Assembly: GCA_037577475.1 (NCBI GenBank)
Contig: CM075185.1
Coordinates: 124,001 to 188,000 of the forward strand
Source of the DNA: Chaunax sp. Z400
Lineage: Eukaryota > Chordata > Actinopteri > Lophiiformes > Chaunacidae
DNA: 64,000 nt
Reading direction: 5' to 3'
The position numbers were made by a program, and so were the translations under genes. Shown here one piece after another: positions 34,783-48,272 of the stretch; positions within the stretch are counted from its first letter, which is position 1, and each line of letters begins with the position of its first letter. The notes under the pieces are model-generated. The model was not told where the DNA came from, did no database searches, and was given only the letters and a program-made list of their open reading frames with translations.

Positions 34783-36191
34783 TGGACAAGTGTGGGTTAG
34801 GGGTTAGGGTTAGGGTTAGGGTTAGGGTTAAGGGGATAAAAACTCAATGGGGGCCCTACCCGGGTTGGTAACTTTTGAACGGAAGGTCGTAGAGACTCGG
34901 GGATAAGCTCTTTCAACGGTTTTATGGGGTCTCCAAGAACGTCAGCAGGTAAACCGAGTCTCTACGATTTACGGTTCCCGAGATATGACATGTATTTTTG
35001 GTGATTTTTGGAATTTTTGTATCTCGGGAACGGAAGGTCGTAGAGACTCGGGGAGAAGTCTGGCGTGTTCAGAGACCACGAATTATGTCCAACGGATCAG
35101 GGTCCCGAGTCTCTACGACCTTCCGTTCCCGAGTTATACTCAAGTTTATTTTCCCATTGAAGTGAATGGGGTTTGGTTCGCCTATAGTGAATGTGTGTAT
35201 CTCGGAAACGGAAGGTCGTAGAGACTCGGGCCCAACGTCTGTCTAGGGGTTTATGTGGTCTCTGAGAACACCAGTCTTTGTCCCGAGTCTGTGCGACCTT
35301 CCTTTCCCGAGATATGACATGTCCAGTAGGGGCGTATTTTGAATGTCTGTATCTCGGGAACGGAAGGTCGTAGAGACTCGTGGAGAAGTCTGGCGTGTTC
35401 AGAGACCACGAATTATGTCGGACGGATCATGGTCCCGAGTCTCTACGACCTTCCGTTCCCGAGTTATACTCAAGTTTATTTTCCCATTGAAGTGAATGGG
35501 GTTTGGTTCGCCTATAGTGAATGTGTGTATCTCGGAAACGGAAGGTCGTAGAGACTCGGGACCAACGTCCGTCTAGGGGTTTATGTGGTCTCTGAGAACA
35601 CCAGTCTTTGTCCCGAGTCTGTGCGACCTTCCTTTCCCGAGATCTGACATGTCCAGTAGGGGCGTATTTTGAATGTCTGTATCTCGGGAACGGAAGGTCG
35701 TAGAGACTCGGGGATAAGCTCTTTCAATGGTTTTATGGGGTCTCCAAGAATGCCAGCGGGTAAACCGAGTCTCTACGACTTACGGTTCCCGAGATATGAC
35801 ATGTATTTTTGGTGATTTTTGGAATTTTTGTATCTCGGGAACGGAAGGTCGTAGAGACTCGTGGAGAAGTCTGGCGTGTTCAGAGACCACGAATTATGTC
35901 GGACGGATCATGGTCCCGAGTCTCTACGACCTTCCGTTCCCGAGTTATACTCAAGTTTATTTTCCCATTGAAGTGAATGGGGTTTGGTCCGCCTATAGTG
36001 AATGTGTGTATCTCGGAAACGGAAGGTCGTAGAGACTCGGGACCAACGTCCGTCTAGGGGTTTATGTGGTCTCTGAGAACACCAGTCTTTGTCCCGAGTC
36101 TGTGCGACCTTCCTTTCCCGAGATATGACATGTCCAGTAGGGGCGTATTTTGAATGTCTGTATCTCGGGAACGGAAGGTCGTAGAGACTCG
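34783..36191 (+). repeat. 1409-bp unit T-A1-BC-BC-A2-BC
   Basis: T 34783 begins tggacaag in place of cggacaag. A1 34900, BC 35051 (gatcagggtc in B), BC 35381, A2 35711, BC 35862. The second C has gagatctgac, one base from gagatatgac. Confidence 0.9.
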
Positions 36192-39100
36192 CGGACAAGT
36201 GTGGGTTAGGGGTTAGGGTTAGGGTTAGGGCTAAGGGGATAAAAACTCAATGGGGGCCCTACCTGGGTTGGTAACTTTTGAACGGAAGGTCGTAGAGACT
36301 CGGGGATAAGCTCTTTCAATGGTTTTATGGGGTCTCCAAGAACGTCAGCAGGTAAACCGAGTCTCTACGATTTACGGTTCCCGAGATATGACATGTATTT
36401 TTGGTGATTTTTGGAATTTTTGTATCTCGGGAACGGAAGGTCGTAGAGACTCGGGGAGAAGTCTGGCGTGTTCAGAGACCACGAATTATGTCCAACGGAT
36501 CATGGTCCCGAGTCTCTACGACCTTCCGTTCCCGAGTTATACTCAAGTTTATTTTCCCATTGAAGTGAATGGGGTTTGGTTCGCCTATAGTGAATGTGTG
36601 TATCTCGGAAACGGAAGGTCGTAGAGACTCGGGCCCAACGTCTGTCTAGGGGTTTATGTGGTCTCTGAGAACACCAGTCTTTGTCCCGAGTCTGTGCGAC
36701 CTTCCTTTCCCGAGATATGACATGTCCAGTAGGGGCGTATTTTGAATGTCTGTATCTCGGGAACGGAAGGTCGTAGAGACTCGTGGAGAAGTCTGGCGTG
36801 TTCAGAGACCACGAATTATGTCGGACGGATCATGGTCCCGAGTCTCTACGACCTTCCGTTCCCGAGTTATACTCAAGTTTATTTTCCCATTGAAGTGAAT
36901 GGGGTTTGGTTCGCCTATAGTGAATGTGTGTATCTCGGAAACGGAAGGTCGTAGAGACTCGGGACCAACGTCCGTCTAGGGGTTTATGTGGTCTCTGAGA
37001 ACACCAGTCTTTGTCCCGAGTCTGTGGGACCTTCCTTTCCCGAGATATGACATGTCCAGTAGGGGCGTATTTTGAATGTCTGTATCTCGGGAACGGAAGG
37101 TCGTAGAGACTCGGGGATAAGCTCTTTCAATGGTTTTATGGGGTCTCCAAGAATGCCGGCAGGTAAACCGAGTCTCTACGACTTACGGTTCCCGAGATAT
37201 GACATGTATTTTTGGTGATTTTTGGAATTTTTGTATCTCGGGAACGGAAGGTCGTAGAGACTCGGGGAGAAGTCTGGCGTGTTCAGAGACCACGAATTAT
37301 GTCCAACGGATCATGGTCCCGAGTCTCTACGACCTTCCGTTCCCGAGTTATACTCAAGTTTATTTTCCCATTGAAGTGAATGGGGTTTGGTTCGCCTATA
37401 GTGAATGTGTGTATCTCGGAAACGGAAGGTCGTAGAGACTCGGGACCAACGTCCGTCTAGGGGTTTATGTGGTCTCTGAGAACACCAGTCTTTGTCCCGA
37501 GTCTGTGCGACCTTCCTTTCCCGAGATATGACATGTCCAGTAGGGGCGTATTTTGAATGTCTGTATCTCGGGAACGGAAGGTCGTAGAGACTCGTGGAGA
37601 AGTCTGGCGTGTTCAGAGACCACGAATTATGTCGGACGGATCATGGTCCCGAGTCTCTACGACCTTTCGTTCCCGAGTTATACTCAAGTTTATTTTCCCA
37701 TTGAAGTGAATGGGGTTTGGTTCGCCTATAGTGAATGTGTGTATCTCGGAAACGGAAGGTCGTAGAGACTCGGGACCAACGTCCGTCTAGAGGTTTATGT
37801 GGTCTCTGAGAACACCAGTCTTTGTCCCGAGTCTGTGCGACCTTCCTTTCCCGAGATATGACATGTCCAGTAGGGGCGTATTTTGAATGTCTGTATCTCG
37901 GGAACGGAAGGTCGTAGAGACTCGGGGATAAGCTCTTTCAATGGTTTTATGGGGTCTCCAAGAATGCCAGCGGGTAAACCGAGTCTCTACGACTTACGGT
38001 TCCCGAGATATGACATGTATTTTTGGTGATTTTTGGAATTTTTGTATCTCGGGAACGGAAGGTCGTAGAGACTCGGGGAGAAGTCTGGCGTGTTCAGAGA
38101 CCACGAATTATGTCCAACGGATCATGGTCCCGAGTCTCTACGACCTTCCGTTCCCGAGTTATACTCAAGTTTATTTTCCCATTGAAGTGAATGGGGTTTG
38201 GTTCGCCTATAGTGAATGTGTGTATCTCGGAAACGGAAGGTCGTAGAGACTCGGGACCAACGTCCGTCTAGGGGTTTATGTGGTCTCTGAGAACACCAGT
38301 CTTTGTCCCGAGTCTGTGCGACCTTCCTTTCCCGAGATATGACATGTCCAGTAGGGGCGTATTTTGAATGTCTGTATCTCGGGAACGGAAGGTCGTAGAG
38401 ACTCGGGGATAAGCTCTTTCAATGGTTTTATGGGGTCTCCAAGAATGCCAGCGGGTAAACCGAGTCTCTACGACTTACGGTTCCCGAGATATGACATGTA
38501 TTTTTGGTGATTTTTGGAATTTTTGTATCTCGGGAACGGAAGGTCGTAGAGACTCGGGGAGAAGTCTGGCGTGTTCAGAGACCACGAATTATGTCCGACG
38601 GATCATGGTCCCGAGTCTCTACGACCTTCCGTTCCCGAGTTATACTCAAGTTTATTTTCCCATTGAAGTGAATGGGGTTTGGTTCGCCTATAGTGAATGT
38701 GTGTATCTCGGAAACGGAAGGTCGTAGAGACTCGGGCCCAACGTCTGTCTAGGGGTTTATGTGGTCTCTGAGAACACCAGTCTTTGTCCCGAGTCTGTGC
38801 GACCTTCCTTTCCCGAGATATGACATGTCCAGTAGGGGCGTATTTTGAATGTCTGTATCTCGGGAACGGAAGGTCGTAGAGACTCGTGGAGAAGTCTGGC
38901 GTGTTCAGAGACCACGAATTATGTCGGACCGATCATGGTCCCGAGTCTCTACGACCTTCCGTTCCCGAGTTATACTCAAGTTTATTTTCCCATTGAAGTG
39001 AATGGGGTTTGTTTCGCCTATAGTGAATGTGTGTATCTCGGAAACGGAAGGTCGTAGAGACTCGGGACCAACGTCCGTCTAGGGGTTTATGTGGTCTCTG

Positions 39101-39697
39101 AGAACACCAGTCTTTGTCCCGAGTCTGTGCGACCTTCCTTTCCCGAGATATGACATGTCCAGTAGGGGCGTATTTTGAATGTCTGTATCTCGGGAACGGA
39201 AGGTCGTAGAGACTCGGGGATAAGCTCTTTCAATGGTTTTATGGGGTCTCCAAGAATGCCAGCGGGTAAACCGAGTCTCTACGACTTACGGTTCCCGAGA
39301 TATGACATGTATTTTTGGTGATTTTTGGAATTTTTGTATCTCGGGAACGGAAGGTCGTAGAGACTCGTGGAGAAGTCTGGCGTGTTCAGAGACCACGAAT
39401 TATGTCGGACGGATCATGGTCCCGAGTCTCTACGACCTTCCGTTCCCGAGTTATACTCAAGTTTATTTTCCCATTGAAGTGAATGGGGTTTGGTCCGCCT
39501 ATAGTGAATGTGTGTATCTCGGAAACGGAAGGTCGTAGAGACTCGGGACCAACGTCCGTCTAGGGGTTTATGTGGTCTCTGAGAACACCAGTCTTTGTCC
39601 CGAGTCTGTGCGACCTTCCTTTCCCGAGATATGACATGTCCAGTAGGGGCGTATTTTGAATGTCTGTATCTCGGGAACGGAAGGTCGTAGAGACTCG
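36192..39697 (+). repeat. 3506-bp unit, the longest stretch between telomeric modules
   Basis: T(111 bp) 36192 with gggctaagg and acctggg, A4 36303, BC 36454, BC 36784, A2-like 37114 (tgccggcagg), BC 37265, BC 37595, A2 37925, BC 38076, A2 38406, BC 38557, BC 38887, A2 39217, BC 39368. Five A and eight BC without an intervening T. The A-BC / A-BC-BC alternation shows how the array grows when T is not included in the exchange. Confidence 0.9.
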
Positions 39698-40927
39698 CGG
39701 ACAAGTGTGGGTTAGGGGTTAGGGTTAGGGTTAGGGTTAGGGCTAAGGGGATAAAAACTCAATGGGGGCCCTACCCGGGTTGGTAACTTTTGAACGGAAG
39801 GTCGTAGAGACTCGGGGATAAGCTCTTTCAATGGTTTTATGGGGTCTCCAAGAACGTCAGCAGGTAAACCGAGTCTCTACGATTTACGGTTCCCGAGATA
39901 TGACATGTATTTTTGGTGATTTTTGGAATTTTTGTATCTCGGGAACGGAAGGTCGTAGAGACTCGGGGAGAAGTCTGGCGTGTTCAGAGACCACGAATTA
40001 TGTCCAACGGATCATGGTCCCGAGTCTCTACGACCTTCCGTTCCCGAGTTATACTCAAGTTTATTTGCCCATTGAAGTGAATGGGGTTTGGTTCGCCTAT
40101 AGTGAATGTGTGTATCTCGGAAACGGAAGGTCGTAGAGACTCGGGACCAACGTCCGTCTAGGGGTTTATGTGGTCTCTGAGAACACCAGTCTTTGTCCCG
40201 AGTCTGTGGGACCTTCCTTTCCCGAGATATGACATGTCCAGTAGGGGCGTATTTTGAATGTCTGTATCTCGGGAACGGAAGGTCGTAGAGACTCGGGGAT
40301 AAGCTCTTTCAATGGTTTTATGGGGTCTCCAAGAATGCCGGCAGGTAAACCGAGTCTCTACGACTTACGGTTCCCGAGATATGACATGTATTTTTCGTGA
40401 TTTTTGGAATGTTTGTATCTCGGGAACGGAAGGTCGTAGAGACTCGGGGAGAAGTCTGGCGTGTTCAGAGACCACGAATTATGTCCGACGGATCAGGGTC
40501 CCGAGTCTCTACGACCTTCCGTTCCCGAGTTATACTCAAGTTTATTTTCCCATTGAAGTGAATGGGGTTTGGTTCGCCTATAGTGAATGTGTGTATCTCG
40601 GAAACGGAAGGTCGTAGAGACTCGGGACCAACGTCCGTCTAGGGGTTTATGTGGTCTCTTAGAACACCAGTCTTTGTCCCGAGTCTGTGCGACCTTCCTT
40701 TCCCGAGATATGACATGTCCAGTAGGGGCGTATTTTGAATGTCTGTATCTCGGGAACGGAAGGTCGTAGAGACTCGGGGATAAGCTCTTTCAATGGTTTT
40801 ATGGGGTCTCCAAGAATGCCAGCGGGTAAACCGAGTCTCTACGACTTACGGTTCCCGAGATATGACATGTATTTTTGGTGATTTTTGGAATTTTTGTATC
40901 TCGGGAACGGAAGGTCGTAGAGACTCG
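39698..40927 (+). repeat. 1230-bp unit T-A4-BC-A2-BC-A2
   Basis: T 39698, A4 39815, BC 39966, A2-like 40296 (tgccggcagg, tttttcgtg, gaatgttt), BC 40447 (gatcagggtc), A2 40777, then T. The A at 40296 shares tgccggcagg with 37114, and both follow a C with gtctgtgggacc, so the two places are related by exchange. Confidence 0.88.
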
Positions 40928-43085
40928 CGGACAAGTGTGGGTTAGGGGTTAGGGTTAGGGTTAGGTTTAGGGTTAAGGGGATAAAAACTCAATCGGGGCC
41001 CTACCCGGGTTGGTAACTTTTGAACGGAAGGTCGTAGAGACTCGGGGATAAGCTCTTTCAACGGTTTTATGGGGTCTCCAAGAACGTCAGCAGGTAAACC
41101 GAGTCTCTACGACTTACGGTTCCCGAGATATGACATGTATTTTTGGTGATTTTTGGAATTTTTGTATCTCGGGAACAGAAGGTCGTAGAGACTCGTGGAG
41201 AAGTCTGGCGTGTTCAGAGACCACGAATTATGTCGGACGGATCATGGTCCCGAGTCTCTACGACCTTCCGTTCCCGAGTTATACTCAAGTTTATTTTCCC
41301 ATTGAAGTGAATGGGGTTTGGTTCGCCTATAGTGAATGTGTGAATCTCGGAAACGGAAGGTCGTAGAGACTCGGGACCAACGTCCGTCTAGGGGTTTATG
41401 TGGTCTCTGAGAACACCAGTCTTTGTCCCGAGTCTGTGCGACCTTCCTTTCCCGAGATATGACATGTCCAGTAGGGGCGTATTTTGAATGTCTGTATCTC
41501 GGGAACGGAAGGTCGTAGAGACTCGGGGATAAGCTCTTTCAATGGTTTTATGGGGTCTCCAAGAATGCCAGCGGGTAAAACGAGTCTCTACGACTTACGG
41601 TTCCCGAGATATGACATGTATTTTTGGTGATTTTTGGAATTTTTGTATCTCGGGAACGGAAGGTCGTAGAGACTCGGGGAGAAGTCTGGCGTGTTCAGAG
41701 ACCACGAATTATGTCCGACGGATCATGGTCCCGAGTCTCTACGACCTTCCGTTCCCGAGTTATACTCAAGTTTATTTTCCCATTGAAGTGAATGGGGTTT
41801 GGTCCGCCTATAGTGAATGTGTGTATCTCGGAAACGGAAGGTCGTAGAGACTCGGGACCAACGTCCGTCTAGGGGTTTATGTGGTCTCTGAGAACACCAG
41901 TCTTTGTCCCGAGTCTGTGCGACCTTCCTTTCCCGAGATATGACATGTCCAGTAGGGGCGTATTTTGAATGTCTGTATCTCGGGAACGGAAGGTCGTAGA
42001 GACTCGCGGACAAGTGTGGGTTAGGGGTTAGGGTTAGGGTTAGGGTTAGGGTTAAGGGGATAAAAACTCAATGGGGGCCCTACCCGGGTTGGTAACTTTT
42101 GAACGGAAGGTCGTAGAGACTCGGGGATAAGCTCTTTCAACGGTTTTATGGGGTCTCCAAGAACGTCAGCAGGTAAACCGAGTCTCTACGATTTACGGTT
42201 CCCGAGATATGACATGTATTTTTGGTGATTTTTGGAATTTTTGTATCTCGGGAACGGAAGGTCGTAGAGACTCGGGGAGAAGTCTGGCGTGTTCAGAGAC
42301 CACGAATTATGTCCAACGGATCATGGTCCCGAGTCTCTACGACCTTCCGTTCCCGAGTTATACTCAAGTTTATTTTCCCATTGAAGTGAATGGGGTTTGG
42401 TTCGCCTATAGTGAATGTGTGTATCTCGGAAACGGAAGGTCGTAGAGACTCGGGACCAACGTCCGTCTAGGGGTTTATGTGGTCTCTGAGAACACCAGTC
42501 TTTGTCCCGAGTCTGTGCGACCTTCCTTTCCCGAGATATGACATGTCCAGTAGGGGCGTATTTTGAATGTCTGTATCTCGGGAACGGAAGGTGGTAGAGA
42601 CTCGGGGATAAGCTCTTTCAATGGTTTTATGGGGTCTCCAAGAATGCCAGCGGGTAAACCGAGTCTCTACGACTTACGGTTCCCGAGATATGACATGTAT
42701 TTTTGGTGATTTTTGGAATTTTTGTATCTCGGGAACGGAAGGTCGTAGAGACTCGGGGAGAAGTCTGGCGTGTTCAGAGACCACGAATTATGTCCGACGG
42801 ATCATGGTCCCGAGTCTCTACGACCTTCCGTTCCCGAGTTATACTCAAGTTTATTTTCCCATTGAAGTGAATGGGGTTTGGTTCGCCTATAGTGAATGTG
42901 TGTATCTCGGAAACGGAAGGTCGTAGAGACTCGGGACCAACGTCCGTCTAGGGGTTTATGTGGTGTCTGAGAACACCAGTCTTTGTCCCGAGTCTGTGCG
43001 ACCTTCCTTTCCCGAGATATGACATGTCCAGTAGGGGCGTATTTTGAATGTCTGTATCTCGGGAACGGAAGGTCGTAGAGACTCG
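40928..43085 (+). repeat. Two 1079-bp units T-A-BC-A2-BC
   Basis: T 40928 (cgg marker, one taggtttag unit), A5 41045, BC 41196, A2 41526 (gtaaaacgag), BC 41677; T 42007, A1 42124, BC 42275, A2 42605, BC 42756. The first unit has the T(cgg)-A5-B(gtgaatctc) set, the second the T(ggg)-A1 set. Private change ggtggtag near 42593. Confidence 0.9.
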
Positions 43086-44342
43086 CGGACAAGTGTGGGT
43101 TAGGGGTTAGGGTTAGGGTTAGGGTTAGGGTTAAGGGGATAAAAACTCAATGGGGGCCCTACCCGGGTTGGTAACTTTTGAACGGAAGGTCGTAGAGACT
43201 CGGGGATAAGCTCTTTCAACGGTTTTATGGGGTCTCCAAGAACGTCAGCAGGTAAACCGAGTCTCTACGATTTACGGTTCCCGAGATATGACATGTATTT
43301 TTGGTGATTTTTGGAATTTTTGTATCTCGGGAACGGAAGGTCGTAGAGACTCGGGGAGAAGTCTGGCGTGTTCAGAGACCACGAATTATGTCCAACGGAT
43401 CATGGTCCCGAGTCTCTACGACCTTCCGTTCCCGAGTTATACTCAAGTTTATTTTCCCATTGAAGTGAATGGGGTTTGGTTCGCCTATAGTGAATGTGTG
43501 TATCTCGGAAACGGAAGGTCGTAGAGACTCGTGGAGAAGTCTGGCGTGTTCAGAGACCACGAATTATGTCGGACGGATCATGGTCCCGAGTCTCTACGAC
43601 CCTCCGTTCCCGAGTTATACTCAAGTTTATTTTCCCATTGAAGTGAATGGGGTTTGGTTCGCCTATAGTGAATGTGTGTATCTCGGAAACGGAAGGTCGT
43701 AGAGACTCGGGACCAACGTCCGTCTAGGGGTTTATGTGGTCTCTGAGAACACCAGTCTTTGTCCCGAGTCTGTGCGACCTTCCTTTCCCGAGATATGACA
43801 TGTCCAGTAGGGGCGTATTTTGAATGTCTGTATCTCGGGAACGGAAGGTCGTAGAGACTCGTGGAGAAGTCTGGCGTGTTCAGAGACCACGAATTATGTC
43901 GGACGGATCATGGTCCCGAGTCTCTACGACCCTCCGTTCCCGAGTTATACTCAAGTTTATTTTCCCATTGAAGTGAATGGGGTTTGGTTCGCCTATAGTG
44001 AATGTGTGTATCTCGGAAACGGAAGGTCGTAGAGACTCGGGACCAACGTCCGTCTAGGGGTTTATGTGGTCTCTGAGAACACCAGTCTTTGTCCCGAGTC
44101 TGTGCGACCTTCCTTTCCCGAGATATGACATGTCCAGTAGGGGCGTATTTTGAATGTCTGTATCTCGGGAACGGAAGGTCGTAGAGACTCGGGGATAAGC
44201 TCTTTCAATGGTTTTATGGGGTCTCCAAGAATGCCAGCGGGTAAACCGAGTCTCTACGACTTACGGTTCCCGAGATATGACATGTATTTTTGGTGATTTT
44301 TGGAATTTTTGTATCTCGGGAACGGAAGGTCGTAGAGACTCG
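43086..44342 (+). repeat. 1257-bp unit with the only B-B junction
   Basis: T 43086, A1 43203, B 43354, B 43532, C 43710, B 43862, C 44040, A2 44192. C is missing between the first two B copies. The second and third B share a private cctccg in the 5' arm (43611, 43931), which breaks one arm pair, so a 330-bp BC duplication also occurred here. Confidence 0.92.
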
Positions 44343-47300
44343 CGGACAAGTGTGGGTTAGGGGTTAGGGTTAGGGTTAGGGTTAGGGTTAAGGGGATAAA
44401 AACTCAATCGGGGCCCTACCCGGGTTGGTAACTTTTGAACGGAAGGTCGTAGAGACTCGGGGATAAGCTCTTTCAACGGTTTTATGGGGTCTCCAAGAAC
44501 GTCAGCAGGTAAACCGAGTCTCTACGACTTACGGTTCCCGAGATATGACATGTATTTTTGGTGATTTTTGGAATTTTTGTATCTCGGGAACGGAAGGTCG
44601 TAGAGACTCGTGGAGAAGTCTGGCGTGTTCAGAGACCACGAATTATGTCGGACGGATCATGGTCCCGAGTCTCTACGACCTTCCGTTCCCGAGTTATACT
44701 CAAGTTTATTTTCCCATTGAAGTGAATGGGGTTTGGTTCGCCTATAGTGAATGTGTGAATCTCGGAAACGGAAGGTCGTAGAGACTCGGGACCAACGTCC
44801 GTCTAGGGGTTTATGTGGTCTCTGAGAACACCAGTCTTTGTCCCGAGTCTGTGCGACCTTCCTTTCCCGAGATATGACATGTCCAGTAGGGGCGTATTTT
44901 GAATGTCTGTATCTCGGGAACGGAAGGTCGTAGAGACTCGGGGATAAGCTCTTTCAATGGTTTTATGGGGTCTCCAACAATGCCAGCGGGTAAACCGAGT
45001 CTCTACGACTTACGGTTCCCGAGATATGACATGTATTTTTGGTGATTTTTGGAATTTTTGTATCTCGGGAACGGAAGGTCGTAGAGACTCGGGGAGAAGT
45101 CTGGCGTGTTCAGAGACCACGAATTATGTCCGACGGATCATGGTCCCGAGTCTCTACGACCTTCCGTTCCCGAGTTATACTCAAGTTTATTTTCCCATTG
45201 AAGTGAATGGGGTTTGGTTCGCCTATAGTGAATGTGTGTATCTCGGAAACGGAAGGTCGTAGAGACTCGGGACCAACGTCCGTCTAGGGGTTTATGTGGT
45301 CTCTGAGAACACCAGTCTTTGTCCCGAGTCTGTGCGACCTTCCTTTCCCGAGATATGACATGTCCAGTAGGGGCGTATTTTGAATGTCTGTATCTCGGGA
45401 ACGGAAGGTCGTAGAGACTCACGGACAAGTGTGGGTTAGGGGTTAGGGTTAGGGTTAGGGTTAGGGTTAAGGGGATAAAAACTCAATGGGGGCCCTACCC
45501 GGGTTGGTAACTTTTGAACGGAAGGTCGTAGAGACTCGGGGATAAGCTCTTTCAATGGTTTTATGGGGTCTCCAAGAACGTCAGCAGGTAAACCGAGTCT
45601 CTACGATTTACGGTTCCCGAGATATGACATGTATTTTTGGTGATTTTTGGAATTTTTGTATCTCGGGAACGGAAGGTCGTAGAGACTCGTGGAGAAGTCT
45701 GGCGTGTTCAGAGACCACGAATTATGTCGGACGGATCATGGTCCCGAGTCTGTACGACCTTCCGTTCCCGAGTTATACTCAAGTTTATTTTCCCATTGAA
45801 GTGAATGGGGTTTGGTTCGCCTATAGTGAATGTGTGTATCTCGGAAACGGAAGGTCGTAGAGACTCGGGACCAACGTCCGTCTAGGGGTTTATGTGGTCT
45901 CTGAGAACACCAGTCTTTGTCCCGAGTCTGTGCGACCTTCCTTTCCCGAGATATGACATGTCCAGTAGGGGCGTATTTTGAATGTCTGTATCTCGGGAAC
46001 GGAAGGTCGTAGAGACTCGGGGATAAGCTCTTTCAATGGTTTTATGGGGTCTCCAAGAATGCCAGCGGGTAAACCGAGTCTCTACGACTTACGGTTCCCG
46101 AGATATGACATGTATTTTTGGTGATTTTTGGAATTTTTGTATCTCGGGAACGGAAGGTCGTAGAGACTCGCGGACAAGTGTGGGTTAGGGGTTAGGGTTA
46201 GGGTTAGGGTTAGGGTTAAGGGGATAAAAACTCAATCGGGGCCCTACCCGGGTTGGTAACTTTTGAACGGAAGGTCGTAGAGACTCGGGGATAAGCTCTT
46301 TCAACGGTTTTATGGGGTCTCCAAGAACGTCAGCAGGTAAACCGAGTCTCTACGACTTACGGTTCCCGAGATATGACATGTATTTTTGGTGATTTTTGGA
46401 ATTTTTGTATCTCGGGAACAGAAGGTCGTAGAGACTCGTGGAGAAGTCTGGCGTGTTCAGAGACCACGAATTATGTCGGATGGATCATGGTCCCGAGTCT
46501 CTACGACCTTCCGTTCCCGAGTTATACTCAAGTTTATTTTCCCATTGAAGTGAATGGGGTTTGGTTCGCCTATAGTGAATGTGTGAATCTCGGAAACGGA
46601 AGGTCGTAGAGACTCGGGACCAACGTCCGTCTAGGGGTTTATGTGGTCTCTGAGAACACCAGTCTTTGTCCCGAGTCTGTGCGACCTTCCTTTCCCGAGA
46701 TATGACATGTCCAGTAGGGGCGTATTTTGAATGTCTGTATCTCGGGAACGGAAGGTCGTAGAGACTCGCGGACAAGTGTGGGTTAGGGGTTAGGGTTAGG
46801 GTTAGGGTTAGGGTTAAGGGGATAAAAACTCAATGGGGGCCCTACCCGGGTTGGTAACTTTTGAACGGAAGGTCGTAGAGACTCGGGGATAAGCTCTTTC
46901 AATGGTTTTATGGGGTCTCCAAGAACGTCAGCAGGTAAACCGAGTCTCTACGATTTACGGTTCCCGAGATATGACATGTATTTTTGGTGATTTTTGGAAT
47001 TTTTGTATCTCGGGAACGGAAGGTCGTAGAGACTCGTGGAGAAGTCTGGCGTGTTCAGAGACCACGAATTATGTCGGACGGATCATGGTCCCGAGTCTCT
47101 ACGACCTTCCGTTCCCGAGTTATACTCAAGTTTATTTTCCCATTGAAGTGAATGGGGTTTGGTTCGCCTATAGTGAATGTGTGTATCTCGGAAACGGAAG
47201 GTCGTAGAGACTCGGGACCAACGTCCGTCTAGGGGTTTATGTGGTCTCTGAGAACACCAGTCTTTGTCCCGAGTCTGTGCGACCTTCCTTTCCCGAGATA

Positions 47301-48272
47301 TGACATGTCCAGTAGGGGCGTATTTTGAATGTCTGTATCTCAGGAACGGAAGGTCGTAGAGACTCGGGGATAAGCTCTTTCAATGGTTTTATGGGGTCTC
47401 CAAGAATGCCAGCGGGTAAACCGAGTCTCTACGACTTACGGTTCCCGAGATATGACATGTATTTTTGGTGATTTTTGGAATTTTTGTATCTCGGGAACGG
47501 AAGGTCGTAGAGACTCGCGGACAAGTGTGGGTTAGGGGTTAGGGTTAGGGTTAGGGTTAGGGTTAGGGTTAAGGGGATAAAAACTCAATCGGGGCCCTAC
47601 CCGGGTTGGTAACTTTTGAACGGAAGGTCGTAGAGACTCGGGGATAAGCTCTTTCAACGGTTTTATGGGGTCTCCAAGAACGTCAGCAGGTAAACCGAGT
47701 CTCTACGACTTACGGTTCCCGAGATATGACATGTATTTTTGGTGATTTTTGGAATTTTTGTATCTCGGGAACAGAAGGTCGTAGAGACTCGTGGAGAAGT
47801 CTGGCGTGTTCAGAGACCACGAATTATGTCGGATGGATCATGGTCCCGAGTCTCTACGACCTTCCGTTCCCGAGTTATACTCAAGTTTATTTTCCCATTG
47901 AAGTGAATGGGGTTTGGTTCGCCTATAGTGAATGTGTGAATCTCGGAAACGGAAGGTCGTAGAGACTCGGGACCAACGTCCGTCTAGGGGTTTATGTGGT
48001 CTCTGACAACACCAGTCTTTGTCCCGAGTCTGTGCGACCTTCCTTTCCCGAGATATGACATGTCCAGTAGGGGCGTATTTTGAATGTCTGTATCTCGGGA
48101 ACGGAAGGTCGTAGAGACTCGGGGATAAGCTCTTTCAATGGTTTTATGGGGTCTCCAAGAATGCCAGCGGGTAAACCGAGTCTCTACGACTTACGGTTCC
48201 CGAGATATGACATGTATTTTTGGTGATTTTTGGAATTTTTGTATCTCGGGAACGGAAGGTCGTAGAGACTCG
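44343..48272 (+). repeat. 3930-bp segmental duplication, copy 1
   Basis: T(cgg) 44343-A5-BC-A2-BC; T 45422-A4-BC-A2; T(cgg) 46171-A5-BC; T 46769-A4-BC-A2; T(cgg, 123 bp) 47518-A5-BC-A2. Private markers repeated exactly 3930 bp later: ccaacaatg (44978), actcacgg (45421), tctgtacg (45752), ctcaggaac (47342). Confidence 0.93.
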
